From Chloroflexota bacterium (GTDB lineage: Bacteria > Chloroflexota > Dehalococcoidia > Lucifugimonadales > UBA3495): a DNA stretch of 33,037 bases. The DNA is taken from positions 1-33,037 of the forward strand of contig JADFJS010000003.1 of assembly GCA_022566155.1 (NCBI GenBank), read 5' to 3'. Of the stretch, positions 1-10,570 are shown one piece after another (position 1 is the first letter of the stretch; each line of letters starts with the position of its first letter). The notes below the pieces were generated by a model. It ran no database searches. It saw nothing but the letters and a program-made list of their open reading frames with translations, and was not told the origin of the DNA. A program made the position numbers and the translations under genes.

Positions 1-2
1 TA

Positions 3-560
3 AATAAAATAGAGAACCGGCGCATGGCCCACAGCTGGCACCGGTGCTCAATGCGGCCCAGGTCCATTAATGCCAACTTGGTGGAGTCCGATTTCGCCGA
101 TAAGGTGCTAGGCTGTATAAACCTGGATGAGGGTTGGCGTGATGCGGTGCTCAAAGTCCTCGCGAACGAAGGTCCGAGGCCTGACCACAGCTTGGACATG
201 AAACGGATTGAAGGGGCTATATCTAATCTCAGGAAGCAACACCTCTGGGGCGCTATCAGCGACGAGGTGTTCAAGAAGGAACATCAGATACTAACGCGGC
301 AGCTAAGGGCCTTGATGCCGCCAGCATCACCGAAGATGACGCCTAATCTTGACCGAGCCGCACAGTTGCTACAAGATCTGCCGGCCCTCTGGCAACACCC
401 TGGGGTGAGTCCCGAACAAAGAAGGGATATGGCCCGAGAGGTATTTCAGGAGATCCGATTGAGGGAAGGTAGGTTGGTGGCGGTGACACCCAAACCGAAC
501 TACGCCCCCCTGTTCGCGTATAGTTTAATTCACCATGTCGGTGGCGCGGGTTTATCTTGA
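3..560 (+). CDS. Large serine recombinase, C-terminal part (5' end lies outside the window)
   Basis: Frame is open through the window start. YYRCS-like zinc-ribbon remnant (HSWHRCSMRPRSIN), then the coiled-coil region VESDFADKV...RRIEGAISNLRKQHLWGAISDEVFKKEHQILTRQLRAL typical of large serine recombinase C-termini. Confidence 0.7.
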   Translation, partial: NKIENRRMAHSWHRCSMRPRSINANLVESDFADKVLGCINLDEGWRDAVLKVLANEGPRPDHSLDMKRIEGAISNLRKQHLWGAISDEVFKKEHQILTRQLRALMPPASPKMTPNLDRAAQLLQDLPALWQHPGVSPEQRRDMAREVFQEIRLREGRLVAVTPKPNYAPLFAYSLIHHVGGAGLS

Positions 561-677
561 GCCTGTCGAAGGATGGCGTACTCGGGTCAAGCGGTTTTGG
601 GATAGGTGCTGAACTGGCGATACCGAGCTGCGCCAACCCGGCCCCGCCCTGCGACACTCGACTTTGCGGTAGCGGGC

Positions 678-2342
<1,665 letters not shown>

Positions 2343-2444
2343 TGGCTGCCTCCGGCGTCTTATTCCGTCTCTGACTCCAGTCTAGACAGCATGGGATATA
2401 GTGTCAACGCGGCGGTGCGTGGCAAGGTAGTTAGGAGCTAATAC

Positions 2445-2589
2445 CTAGTCAACTTGCATTAAGAAGTGTCATTGCGAGGCCCGACGGAGGAGGGCCGTGG
2501 CAATCTGGGGTGGGATTCCTGAGGGCTGCCACTACCGGGATTGCTTCGCTTCGCTCGCAATGACTTGGTATTAAACGCGAGTTGACTAG
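2445..2589. repeat. MITE-like intergenic palindromic repeat, core type 1 (GTCATTGCGAG...CTCGCAATGAC)
   Basis: Terminal inverted repeats CTAGTCAACTTGCATTAAGAAGTGTCATTGCGAG / CTCGCAATGACTTGGTATTAAACGCGAGTTGACTAG. A ~94% identical 100-bp inverted copy lies at the window end (32938-33037). Confidence 0.85.
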
Positions 2590-2592
2590 GAA

Positions 2593-2767
2593 CTAGTACT
2601 CAGTCAACTCAATTATGATGTCATTCTGAACCGGAACCCGCCGCAGGCGGATGGAGGTGAAGAATCTCCCCACCCACGTGAGGGAGACCCTTCGCGGAGT
2701 TTATCCTGTGGCTAGTCGAAGGACTCAGGGTGACACCACCACCTTTGGGTTGACTAGCTACTAGTAC
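2593..2767. repeat. MITE-like intergenic repeat, core type 2 (TGTCATTCTGA...CAGGGTGACA), same outer termini as type 1
   Basis: Begins CTAGTACTCAGTCAACT and ends GGTTGACTAGCTACTAGTAC. Inner core 2619-2735. A degenerate core copy is at 20021-20135. Confidence 0.75.
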
Positions 2768-2795
2768 GGTGGCGCATCCATGAGTGGAAACCTGG

Positions 2796-2826
2796 TCCGT
2801 GATTCTGGTAAAGGCTGGAATGACGA
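2796..2826. repeat. REP-like short palindrome (rc: CATCGTCATTCCAGCCTTTACCAGAATCACGGA)
   Basis: Imperfect inverted repeat TCCGTGATTCTGG...CTGGAATGACGA, resembling the widespread CGTCATTCC...GGAATCC intergenic palindromes. Confidence 0.5.
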
Positions 2827-2853
2827 TGGTGTGGAGGTGAAAGGGTATCGGTA

Positions 2854-4098
2854 CTATTGCCCTACCAAACGGACGAAACGGCGGTTGCCCCGTTTGAGAA
2901 TGATGCGTTGCTCGAAACCGAGTTGAGCGATTCGATCGTCCCGGTCCAACTTGCGGGTTTCGCCGGTTGAATCGTTGATCGCTTCTATCGCCCCCTGGCG
3001 GATCAGGCGTTTCGCTTCCGTGGTGCTGGAGGCAAGCCCGCTTTCGAATATGATGTTGCTCAGCCGCCGGCCCTCAGCGTCGTCAGATCGGGCCAATGAT
3101 GGCTCGACGAAATCAGGGATATCGTCGGGCAGTCCCCGGCCCTGCACAACACGCTCAAAATTGTCCTGGGCGGCGTCCGCCGCATGACCGTCGTGGAACT
3201 GGGCGGTGATGTCATTTGCCAAGCGTTTCTTCAAACCCATGGGACCGCCCGGGTCCGACGCCAGGTCCCGGGAGATGGCGGCCAGCTCTTCGTCGGGCAT
3301 GTCGGTCAGGTATTCAAAGTAGGGGCAGATCAATTCGTCGGGCAGCGACATGACCTTTGCATACATGTCGTTGGGCGGGTCCTCAAGCGCGATGTAGTTG
3401 TCCAGGCTCTTGCTCATCTTCTGGACACCATCGGTACCCACCAGCATGGGCATCAAGAAACACTGCTGGGGTTTCTGGCCCACCATGCCCTGCATCTCAC
3501 GTCCAACCAGCAGGTTGAACCTCTGGTCGGTGCCGCCAAACTCCACGTCGGACTCGATCTGGACCGAGTCGTAGGCCTGTAGCAGGGGATACAGCAGCTC
3601 GGTGATGGCGATGGGGCGGTGCTCTGCGAACCGCTTGGCGAAATCGTCTCGCTGGAGAAACTGGGCCACGGTAAACTTGCTGGTCAGCTGGATCACGTCC
3701 GCCAGGGTAAATTTGCCGAACCACTCGCTTTGCCAAACCACCTGGGTCAGGTCCCGGTCCACCACTTTGAAGAATTGACGCAGGTAGGATTCGGCGTTGT
3801 CGATCACCTCCTGATGGGTCAGCATGGGACGAGTCACCGACTGGCCGCTGGGGTCGCCGATCTGGGCGGTCCAGTCTCCCACGATCAGGATCACCTGGTG
3901 CCCAAGCTGCTGTAGCTGGCGCAGTTTGCGAAGCCCTACTACGTGGCCCAGATGGATGTCGGGACGGCTGGGGTCAAATCCCATCTTGAGCCGTAGTGGT
4001 CTGCCCTCCTGCAAAAGGCGCACAAACTCTTCCTCGGAGATGATCTCCGCCACGCCCCGCTTTGTGATCCGGTCCAACTCGGCCGCATCATAGGTCAT
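2854..4098 (-). CDS. tyrS: Tyrosine--tRNA ligase
   Basis: Class I aaRS motifs HLGH (FDPSRPDIHLGHVVGLRKL) and KMSKS (QKMSKSLDNYIAL), C-terminal S4-like domain. Start reassigned to MTYDAAEL at 4098; the ORF-track extension reads into ribF. Confidence 0.95.
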   Translation of the reverse strand: MTYDAAELDRITKRGVAEIISEEEFVRLLQEGRPLRLKMGFDPSRPDIHLGHVVGLRKLRQLQQLGHQVILIVGDWTAQIGDPSGQSVTRPMLTHQEVIDNAESYLRQFFKVVDRDLTQVVWQSEWFGKFTLADVIQLTSKFTVAQFLQRDDFAKRFAEHRPIAITELLYPLLQAYDSVQIESDVEFGGTDQRFNLLVGREMQGMVGQKPQQCFLMPMLVGTDGVQKMSKSLDNYIALEDPPNDMYAKVMSLPDELICPYFEYLTDMPDEELAAISRDLASDPGGPMGLKKRLANDITAQFHDGHAADAAQDNFERVVQGRGLPDDIPDFVEPSLARSDDAEGRRLSNIIFESGLASSTTEAKRLIRQGAIEAINDSTGETRKLDRDDRIAQLGFEQRIILKRGNRRFVRLVGQ

Positions 4099-5041
4099 GA
4101 GGAGCTCCGTCGGCCGCCAGGGCCAGCCGGCAGTCGGCGACATCCTGGTTGATCTGTTCCACCAGGCTGTCGACGGACGAGAAATTCTCCTGGTCCCGCA
4201 GCTTCTGCACAAACTCGATACATAGGCGGCTGCCGTACAAGTCTGCGTCGAAGTCCATCACGTACGCTTCCACCAGCCGTTCCCCCGGGCCAAAGGTGGG
4301 GCGCACCCCGATGCTGGTGGCCGATGGGTGCCGCACGCCGTCGATGATAGCCCAGGTGGCGTATATTCCGTCGCCGGGGATTATCATCTCCGGGGCTATG
4401 TCCAGATTAGCTGTGGGGAATCCCAGGTCTCTTCCCCGGCGGTCTCCCACCACCACCTTGCCTGTCAGAGAGAAATTGCGGCCGAGCAGCCGGGCTCCGG
4501 CGGCTACGTCGCCCCACGCGATCGCCTCACGGATGCGGCGGCTCTGCACCGGAGACCCATCCAGCACCAGCGGTTGCGCTTCCTCCACCCAGAAACCCAA
4601 CTGAGGTCCTAGCTGGCGTAGAAAGTTGATGTCCCCCTCGCGGTTCTGGCCCACGGCGGCGCCGGGCCCCATGATCAGGCCTTTCATCCCGAGGGTTTCC
4701 ACCAGTAATGCAGCGAAGTCTCGGGCCGTGACCTGGGAATCTTCGGCCGTGAATTCCAGGCCTACCACCAGTGGGATGCCCTGGGCCTTGAGCAAACGCT
4801 TGCGTTGCTCAGGCGTGGTAATATAGCGTACTTGAGTGCCGGGGCGGAGCACGGTAATCGGGTGGTTGGTGAAGGTGATTACCGCTGGCAAGCGGTCCGG
4901 TTGAGCGAGCTGGGTAAGCTGTTGCAGCAGGTGTTGGTGGCCCAGGTGGACCCCATCGAAAACCCCGATGGTAAGGACAGTTTCTCTGTCGGGGGCGAAG
5001 CTGGCCAGCCGTTGGCGAAGGCTCATTTCGGCGTGTCTCAT
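4088..5041 (-). CDS. ribF: Bifunctional riboflavin kinase / FAD synthetase
   Basis: TIGVFDGVHLGHQHLLQQL, C-terminal kinase motif VVGDRRGRDLGFPTANLDI. Its 3' end overlaps the tyrS start by 11 bp. Confidence 0.95.
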   Translation of the reverse strand: MRHAEMSLRQRLASFAPDRETVLTIGVFDGVHLGHQHLLQQLTQLAQPDRLPAVITFTNHPITVLRPGTQVRYITTPEQRKRLLKAQGIPLVVGLEFTAEDSQVTARDFAALLVETLGMKGLIMGPGAAVGQNREGDINFLRQLGPQLGFWVEEAQPLVLDGSPVQSRRIREAIAWGDVAAGARLLGRNFSLTGKVVVGDRRGRDLGFPTANLDIAPEMIIPGDGIYATWAIIDGVRHPSATSIGVRPTFGPGERLVEAYVMDFDADLYGSRLCIEFVQKLRDQENFSSVDSLVEQINQDVADCRLALAADGAPHDL

Positions 5042-5310
5042 TCGGTTGGCCCGGTCCCCAGTGTATCCCCTTTCCTGCGTAATACCGGCGGAGTACAGTA
5101 GGTTTTAGGCGCGTTTGGCAGGTGTTGAAGGCGCTGGGATGGTAGCACAGGCAGGTAGAGGCGTCAACCAAATACAGCCCGGTCAGGCCGCCCGTATCGG
5201 CATTGTCCGCCCTCAAATTGGTCAAAACCGGCCCGGTATTTGCTAGATTAAATTTTAATATTATGTTTAAATTCGTTAAAAGTTCCGGCGCAAGTTCTGG
5301 TAAACGTTCC

Positions 5311-5874
5311 ATGCGGGTGGTCGCTGGTACGGCCAAAGGCCGGCGGCTTATGGGGACCATTTCCCCCCAGGCCCGTCCCACCACCGAGCGGGTGCGGGCG
5401 GCGATCTTTAACATCATTAGCCCCGATCTGTACCACGAAGGCCGTGTCCTGGATCTGTACGCCGGCTCGGGTAGCCTGGGCATCGAAGCCCTCAGCCGGG
5501 GAGCATCGTGGGCCGACTTTGTCGAGCAGGACCGGCGCCAGTGCGGGGTGATCCAGACCAACCTGGATAATACCGGATTCGGTTCCCGTGGCAGGGTCCA
5601 CTGCGCTCTGGTGGAGGGAAGCCTGGATAATCTGGCGGGGCCATATCAATTGGTGCTGCTGGACCCTCCCTACCGCTTGCAGACGCTGGGCGAGGTTTTG
5701 GAAAAGATCGGGTCGGCACAGGGCTTGGTCAACCAGGGCGGAATGGTGGTGGCGGGTCACTCCCGGCACCTGGCCCTGCTCCCCGATTACGGCCAACTGC
5801 GGCTGGTTTCCAACCGCCGTTACGGGGACAACCTGGTGGACTTCTACCTGCTGGAGATCGAAAACGGAGATTGA
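5311..5874 (+). CDS. rsmD: 16S rRNA (guanine(966)-N(2))-methyltransferase
   Basis: MRVVAGTAKGRRL..., RPTTERVRAAIFNII, VLDLYAGSGSLGIEALSRGA, LLDPPY. The start at 5311 is preferred over 5203. Confidence 0.93.
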   Translation: MRVVAGTAKGRRLMGTISPQARPTTERVRAAIFNIISPDLYHEGRVLDLYAGSGSLGIEALSRGASWADFVEQDRRQCGVIQTNLDNTGFGSRGRVHCALVEGSLDNLAGPYQLVLLDPPYRLQTLGEVLEKIGSAQGLVNQGGMVVAGHSRHLALLPDYGQLRLVSNRRYGDNLVDFYLLEIENGD

Positions 5875-5877
5875 TTA

Positions 5878-6354
5878 ATGGCGAGCGCACTCTACCCGGG
5901 GAGCTTTGATCCGGTTACCCTTGGCCACCTGGACGTGGCCTCCCGAGCGGCGGCTCTATTTGAAAAGGTGATCGTGGCGGTGTACTCCAGACCGGCAAAA
6001 GACCTTGCTTTTAACGATGAAGAAAGGGTCGACATGTTTGCCAAGTCGGTGTCGCACCTGCCCAACGTGGAGGTAACGATATTTGATGGTCTCGTAGTGC
6101 GTATGGCCCAGAAGGTGGGCGCCACCGTCATCGTGCGTGGCCTGCGAAGCGGCGCCGATTTCGATTATGAGTATGACATGGCGTTCATGAACCGGAAGTT
6201 GGCGCCCGACGTCGACATGGTTTCCTTCATGACTTCGCAGGAGTACATGTTTATCAGCTCCAGCCTCTTGAAAGAGGTTGCTCGACTGGGTGGTGACATC
6301 GCCAGCATGGTACCGCCCCACGTGGCCGAAGCGGTCCGCACCAAATTTGCTTAA
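5878..6354 (+). CDS. coaD: Phosphopantetheine adenylyltransferase
   Basis: LYPGSFDPVTLGHLDVASRAA..., RGLRSGADFDYEYDMAFMNRKL, MTSQEYMFISSSLLKEVARLGGD. Confidence 0.97.
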   Translation: MASALYPGSFDPVTLGHLDVASRAAALFEKVIVAVYSRPAKDLAFNDEERVDMFAKSVSHLPNVEVTIFDGLVVRMAQKVGATVIVRGLRSGADFDYEYDMAFMNRKLAPDVDMVSFMTSQEYMFISSSLLKEVARLGGDIASMVPPHVAEAVRTKFA

Positions 6355-6393
6355 CCGGTCCTGGAAGCACAGCGGCCGGAAAAGGGGGACATC

Positions 6394-6924
6394 ATAGATA
6401 TCATCAACGTTATAGACCGTCTGGAGACCCTTATCGATACCAGCAAGGGCGTGCCGGTGAGCGGCAATGTGCTCATCGACAAGAAGAAGGTCATGGAGCT
6501 GCTGGACCAATTGCGCCTGGCGATCCCTCAGGAGATAATGGCTGCCGAGGAAGTACTGAACGAGAAGGACCAGATCCTCAATCTGTCGCTGTTGGAAGCC
6601 CGGCGCACCAAGGCCCAGGCCGAAGACGAATACCGGGAGCGCTTGGACCATAGTGAGATCGCCATGGTGGCGGAGCGCCGCGCCGAGGAGACGTTGCGGC
6701 AGGCTGATGAAAGCGCCGAACGAATCGGCCGCCAGTCGGAGACCCAGGCCCGGTCCCGCCGCGTCGAGGCCGATGCTTACGCCCTCCATAGCCTGAGGTC
6801 GCTGGAGCGAGAGCTGAGCGCCCTCCACGGTTCCGTGCGCAAAGGAATAGACCTGCTGGCGGCCGATCAGGCTGCCGCGTCGATAGAGAACCATGCCGAG
6901 TTGGAAGGCAGCCTGCCCGCGTAA
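6394..6924 (+). CDS. Coiled-coil protein of the family often found next to coaD (annotated variously as ATPase / F0 subunit B-like)
   Basis: Open frame reads IDIINVIDRLETLIDTSKGVPVSGNVLIDKKKVMELLDQLRLAIPQEI..., then a long charged coiled coil. Start uncertain: the ORF track uses GTG 6451, but family-like sequence continues upstream to about 6394. Confidence 0.6.
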   Translation: MDIINVIDRLETLIDTSKGVPVSGNVLIDKKKVMELLDQLRLAIPQEIMAAEEVLNEKDQILNLSLLEARRTKAQAEDEYRERLDHSEIAMVAERRAEETLRQADESAERIGRQSETQARSRRVEADAYALHSLRSLERELSALHGSVRKGIDLLAADQAAASIENHAELEGSLPA

Positions 6925-6990
6925 GTGGGATCATTGGTTGCCCTCGACCGCCGGCGTGCACCATCACTTCGACGCTGTCGTGTAATTGAG

Positions 6991-7033
6991 GACAGGCCTA
7001 ACCTTCCCACCATCGGGGAAGACTAGGCCTGTC
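6991..7033. terminator. Strong hairpin between convergent genes (possible bidirectional terminator)
   Basis: GACAGGCCTA-accttcccaccatcggggaagac-TAGGCCTGTC: perfect 10-bp arms with an inner TTCCC/GGGGAA stem. Confidence 0.65.
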
Positions 7034-7078
7034 TTGAGCTTGCCGATGGGATGGTGGGCCGCCCGGTTTTTCGAGAGT

Positions 7079-9535
7079 CTAACCGGCAGCGGCGACCAGG
7101 TCTCCATAGTAGCCGCGCATGGATTGGTGAAGCTCCTTGAGCCGTTGTTCCACCAGTTGGTTCACGGTCCCCTTTGGAAAGCTGCCATCCGCCTGGCGCT
7201 TGCCGGCGGGCACGCCCGTTAAGATCTCCAGTCCTTCATCGATCGTCTTAACGGCGTACACGTTAAAGGTCCCCTCTTTTACCGCCTCGGCCACATCCTC
7301 CCTCAGCATCAGGTTTCGCTTGTTCTGATAGGGAATCATCACGCCTTGATCGCCGGTCAAGCCGTCGATCCGGCAGACGTCGAACATCCCCTCCACTTTC
7401 TGGTTGACGCCGCCGATGGGCTGAATCTCCCCTTTCTGATTGACCGAGCCGGTGACGGCGATGCTCTGTTTGATGGGCAGCCCCGACAGGCTGGATATGA
7501 TGGCGTACAACTCGGTGGAGGAGGCGCTATCCCCGTCCACTCCATCGTAGGATTGCTCGAAACACATGCTGGCCGTCAGGGTCAGCGGTCTTTCTTGCCC
7601 GTATCGGGCCCCCAGAAAGCCGCCGAGGATCAACACACCCTTGTCGTGGGTGCGGCCGCTGAGGGAGGCTTCCCGTTCTATATTGATCACCCCTTCCCGC
7701 CCGGCGAAGGTCTGGGCGGTGATACGCGAGGGGCGGCCGAAACTGAAGTCCCCCAGATCGTAGACGGCCAGGCCGTTTATCTGGCCCACCACCGAGCCGG
7801 TCACCTCAAGAAGCAGCGACCCTTCGGCAATCATCTCCCGCAAGCGCTCTTCAACCAGGTTCAGGCGATGGATCTTTTGGGCTTTCGCTTGGCGGACGTG
7901 AGTGGCCTGGACCAGGGAACAGGAGTCCTTTCTGGCCCAGTAATCGGCCTCGATAAGCAGGTCTTTGATCTGTCCAAACCGGGTGGACAGCTTGTTCTGG
8001 TCCGAGACCTGGCGCGCGGCGTATTCGATAACTCGGGCCGCACCACCGGCATCAAACTGCAGTAGCTGCTCTTCTTGGCAGGTCCAGCAGATGAATGCGC
8101 AGTACGCTTGGATGTTTTCCGGTGTCAACTCTATCTGGTAGTCAAATTCGGCCTTGACCTTGAATAGGTCTCCAAAATCTTCCTGGTCCAGGGTGGATAA
8201 AGTTCTGTAGATGCCTTCATCGCCGGTGGCGATGACTTTCAGGTCCAGTGAGATCGGTTCCGGCCGGAGCCCCTGAGGGATGGAATATCCGGCTTGTTCC
8301 GCCGGGTCCTCCAGTTGTATCTCCCGGTTGCGAATGATCCGTTTCAGACCTTCCCAAACGGCCGGATACATCAGCATGTCCCGGGCGTTTAGGACCAGGT
8401 AACCGCCGTTGGCCCGGTGGATGGAACCGGATTTGAGCATGGCATGGTCGCTAACGTAGGTGCCCATGATGGAACGGCGCTCTATCCGACCAAACAGATT
8501 ACCCCAGGTGGGGTTCGGTTCTATGACGATTGGCACGCCCTCCACTCCGCTATTGTCCACCAGCACGTTGACCTCGAAGGGCAGAAAGGGGTTAAGGGCC
8601 AGCCCGGCGCCTCCGGCGTTGGAGTTAACACCGGGAGAAGGTTGCATCCCAGGCGGTGCTTGCTCCTTGAACAGGCCCAGGTTATCCAGTACGTGCTCGA
8701 TCAGCCGGACAAGGTACTCCCATATCGCGGGCACATCGCCGAAAGTTTCCATCATGTGACGGAAAACTTCTGACACACACAGGCTGGCCGCCTCCCGTTC
8801 CAGGGTTTTGATCTTCTCGCCTGTATCTTTCTCGATGTCCCGCATCTTGGGCATGGTCGCCTGGGTCGATTGCATCAGTTGTTCCCGGGTTTCATCGACG
8901 GCCTGCTTCGGTTCCGCCGCCAACGCCTGGTATTCCTCCGGCGTCATGGGCCGGTCCTCCAACATGGGGAAGAGGGTGATACCCGAGGGTGTGACCTGTA
9001 GGGAGAAGTTGGCCGCTTGGGCTTCCTGCTCCAGTTTGGCCATAAGCTCCTGACCGTCCTTGCGTCCGTCATCCTCAATGGCGCGGCGTCGCGCTTCGTA
9101 CTCCTCGCTCTGCAGGACCTTGGGAATTTCTTCCTTCAGCACATTCGGGAACTCGCTCAAATTCGATCGAAATGCCCTGCCTATTCCAACCGGAAGACGG
9201 AGGGCGCGAGGACGGTCGGGGTCTTCGAAATTGTAGACATATACCCAGTCGCCGATGGGCCTCTGGCGCTCTCGCCGCTCCAGGTCTTTTACCAGGCTCT
9301 CCAGATGGGCCTTTATGGCACTGGCCTTTCCGGTGCCGGTTAGGCCGGTGACAAAGAGGTTGTACCCAGGCTTGTCTACCTCCAGGCCAAAACGGATGGC
9401 CTCCAGTGCGCGGTCCTGACCGATGAAGTGGTCCAAGGGCGTCAGTTCGTCGGTACACTGGAAATTCAATGAATCGACGTCACAGGTCCAGGAGGTCTCC
9501 TGCCATGGAACCCGGCATTCGCTTTCCGCTGACAT
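7079..9535 (-). CDS. Lon-like ATP-dependent protease (AAA_32 / peptidase S16 family)
   Basis: Walker A GLTGTGKAS; S16 catalytic region DGDSASSTELYAIISSLSGLPIKQSIAVTGSVNQKGEIQPIGGVNQKVEG. Confidence 0.92.
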   Translation of the reverse strand: MSAESECRVPWQETSWTCDVDSLNFQCTDELTPLDHFIGQDRALEAIRFGLEVDKPGYNLFVTGLTGTGKASAIKAHLESLVKDLERRERQRPIGDWVYVYNFEDPDRPRALRLPVGIGRAFRSNLSEFPNVLKEEIPKVLQSEEYEARRRAIEDDGRKDGQELMAKLEQEAQAANFSLQVTPSGITLFPMLEDRPMTPEEYQALAAEPKQAVDETREQLMQSTQATMPKMRDIEKDTGEKIKTLEREAASLCVSEVFRHMMETFGDVPAIWEYLVRLIEHVLDNLGLFKEQAPPGMQPSPGVNSNAGGAGLALNPFLPFEVNVLVDNSGVEGVPIVIEPNPTWGNLFGRIERRSIMGTYVSDHAMLKSGSIHRANGGYLVLNARDMLMYPAVWEGLKRIIRNREIQLEDPAEQAGYSIPQGLRPEPISLDLKVIATGDEGIYRTLSTLDQEDFGDLFKVKAEFDYQIELTPENIQAYCAFICWTCQEEQLLQFDAGGAARVIEYAARQVSDQNKLSTRFGQIKDLLIEADYWARKDSCSLVQATHVRQAKAQKIHRLNLVEERLREMIAEGSLLLEVTGSVVGQINGLAVYDLGDFSFGRPSRITAQTFAGREGVINIEREASLSGRTHDKGVLILGGFLGARYGQERPLTLTASMCFEQSYDGVDGDSASSTELYAIISSLSGLPIKQSIAVTGSVNQKGEIQPIGGVNQKVEGMFDVCRIDGLTGDQGVMIPYQNKRNLMLREDVAEAVKEGTFNVYAVKTIDEGLEILTGVPAGKRQADGSFPKGTVNQLVEQRLKELHQSMRGYYGDLVAAAG

Positions 9536-9783
9536 AAACGTACTCCCCCTGGGCGGATGGTTTGGTACTAGACTCCACTCTGGGCAGCTTTGAATCCATT
9601 ATACACTGAGCCTGCCGCGGGACCTGCCAGACCGTGCACTCGCGTGTTAGTTGCGATCCTGGTCCCAAGGACCCATGGGAAGGAACGGTCCAGTAACGGT
9701 CAACGATGTTTGAACGGGGGCAAGGCCGTCTGGCTCAGGGCCGGAATGAGAATTCAAGTGAGCCCAATCCGCAACGTGTCGGG

Positions 9784-9813
9784 TTGACATAGAAATTAAG
9801 GTGGGAATACAAT
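9784..9813 (+). promoter_or_regulatory. Sigma70-type promoter for the bifunctional nuclease-family gene
   Basis: TTGACA - 18 nt - TACAAT, 38 bp upstream of ATG 9852. Confidence 0.65.
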
Positions 9814-9851
9814 TCTTATGGAGCCAATGGCGAATTACGGAGGCAGCGGTA

Positions 9852-10412
9852 ATGCTGGAGATGACCATAGACAGCATAAGGGTAAGCCCCATGAACTATC
9901 AGAGGGTTGTGATCCTGAAGGAAAAGGATGCCGACCGCTACCTGCCGATCTGGATCGGCCCAGCCGAAGCCGATGCCATTGCCGTGAAGCTGCAAGACCT
10001 TACCGTTCCCCGGCCCCTGACCCATGACCTGCTGAGCACTATAATTGACACCCTCGGTGGGTCCGTGCAGCACATCCTGGTTAACGACCTTCAGAACGAT
10101 ACCTTCTACGCCAAGATCACCATCCAGACCAACGGCACCTCCAAGGAGATCGACTGCCGCCCCAGTGACGCTGTCGCCCTGGCGGTGAGGGTCCAGGTAC
10201 CCATCTATGTCGAAGAATCGGTGCTTGATAAGGCCGGGATCCTCTTGGACAAAGAGACGGGGAAACCCATAGGTTCTGGGGGAAAGGAAACCAAGGATGA
10301 CGGCAAACCCGTAGAGGTAAAGGAAGAGGAGTTACGGCGGATGTCCGCCTTCACCGATTTCATCGATACCCTGGACCTGGAGGACTTCGGTAAGGGACAG
10401 GCTGCCAAGTGA
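9852..10412 (+). CDS. Bifunctional nuclease family protein (BFN/DUF151)
   Basis: MLEMTIDSIRVSPMNYQRVVILKEKDADRYLPIWIGPAEADAIAVKL...RPSDAVALAVRVQVPIYVEESVLDKAG. Confidence 0.92.
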   Translation: MLEMTIDSIRVSPMNYQRVVILKEKDADRYLPIWIGPAEADAIAVKLQDLTVPRPLTHDLLSTIIDTLGGSVQHILVNDLQNDTFYAKITIQTNGTSKEIDCRPSDAVALAVRVQVPIYVEESVLDKAGILLDKETGKPIGSGGKETKDDGKPVEVKEEELRRMSAFTDFIDTLDLEDFGKGQAAK

Positions 10413-10437
10413 CGCTCGTGAAACTCACCGGCTGACG

Positions 10438-10475
10438 AAATAGGCCTTGGCGCTCCGATGTGCCTGGGCCTATTT
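10438..10475 (+). terminator. Putative intrinsic terminator hairpin
   Basis: AAATAGGCC - 20 nt loop - GGCCTATTT inverted repeat between the BFN gene and the atp operon. Confidence 0.5.
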
Positions 10476-10512
10476 GATGCTTGGCGGTACCGATTCCCTA
10501 GGTGTGGACGGT

Positions 10513-10542
10513 TTGACTGCCTTAAAAACTTCGTGATAGGAT
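10513..10542 (+). promoter_or_regulatory. Putative atp operon promoter
   Basis: TTGACT - 18 nt - TAGGAT upstream of 10571. Confidence 0.45.
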
Positions 10543-10570
10543 TCACTAAGTTCGACGGAGCCATGGAAAT

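Noticed and set aside
2438-2826. Possible CRISPR-like array because of repeated motifs
   Set aside because: Repeats are inverted termini of palindromic elements, not regularly spaced direct repeats; no cas genes present.
5203-5310. N-terminal extension of RsmD (MSALKLVKTGPVFARLNFNIMF...)
   Set aside because: Falls in an AT-rich promoter-like region; canonical RsmD begins at MRVVAG (5311).
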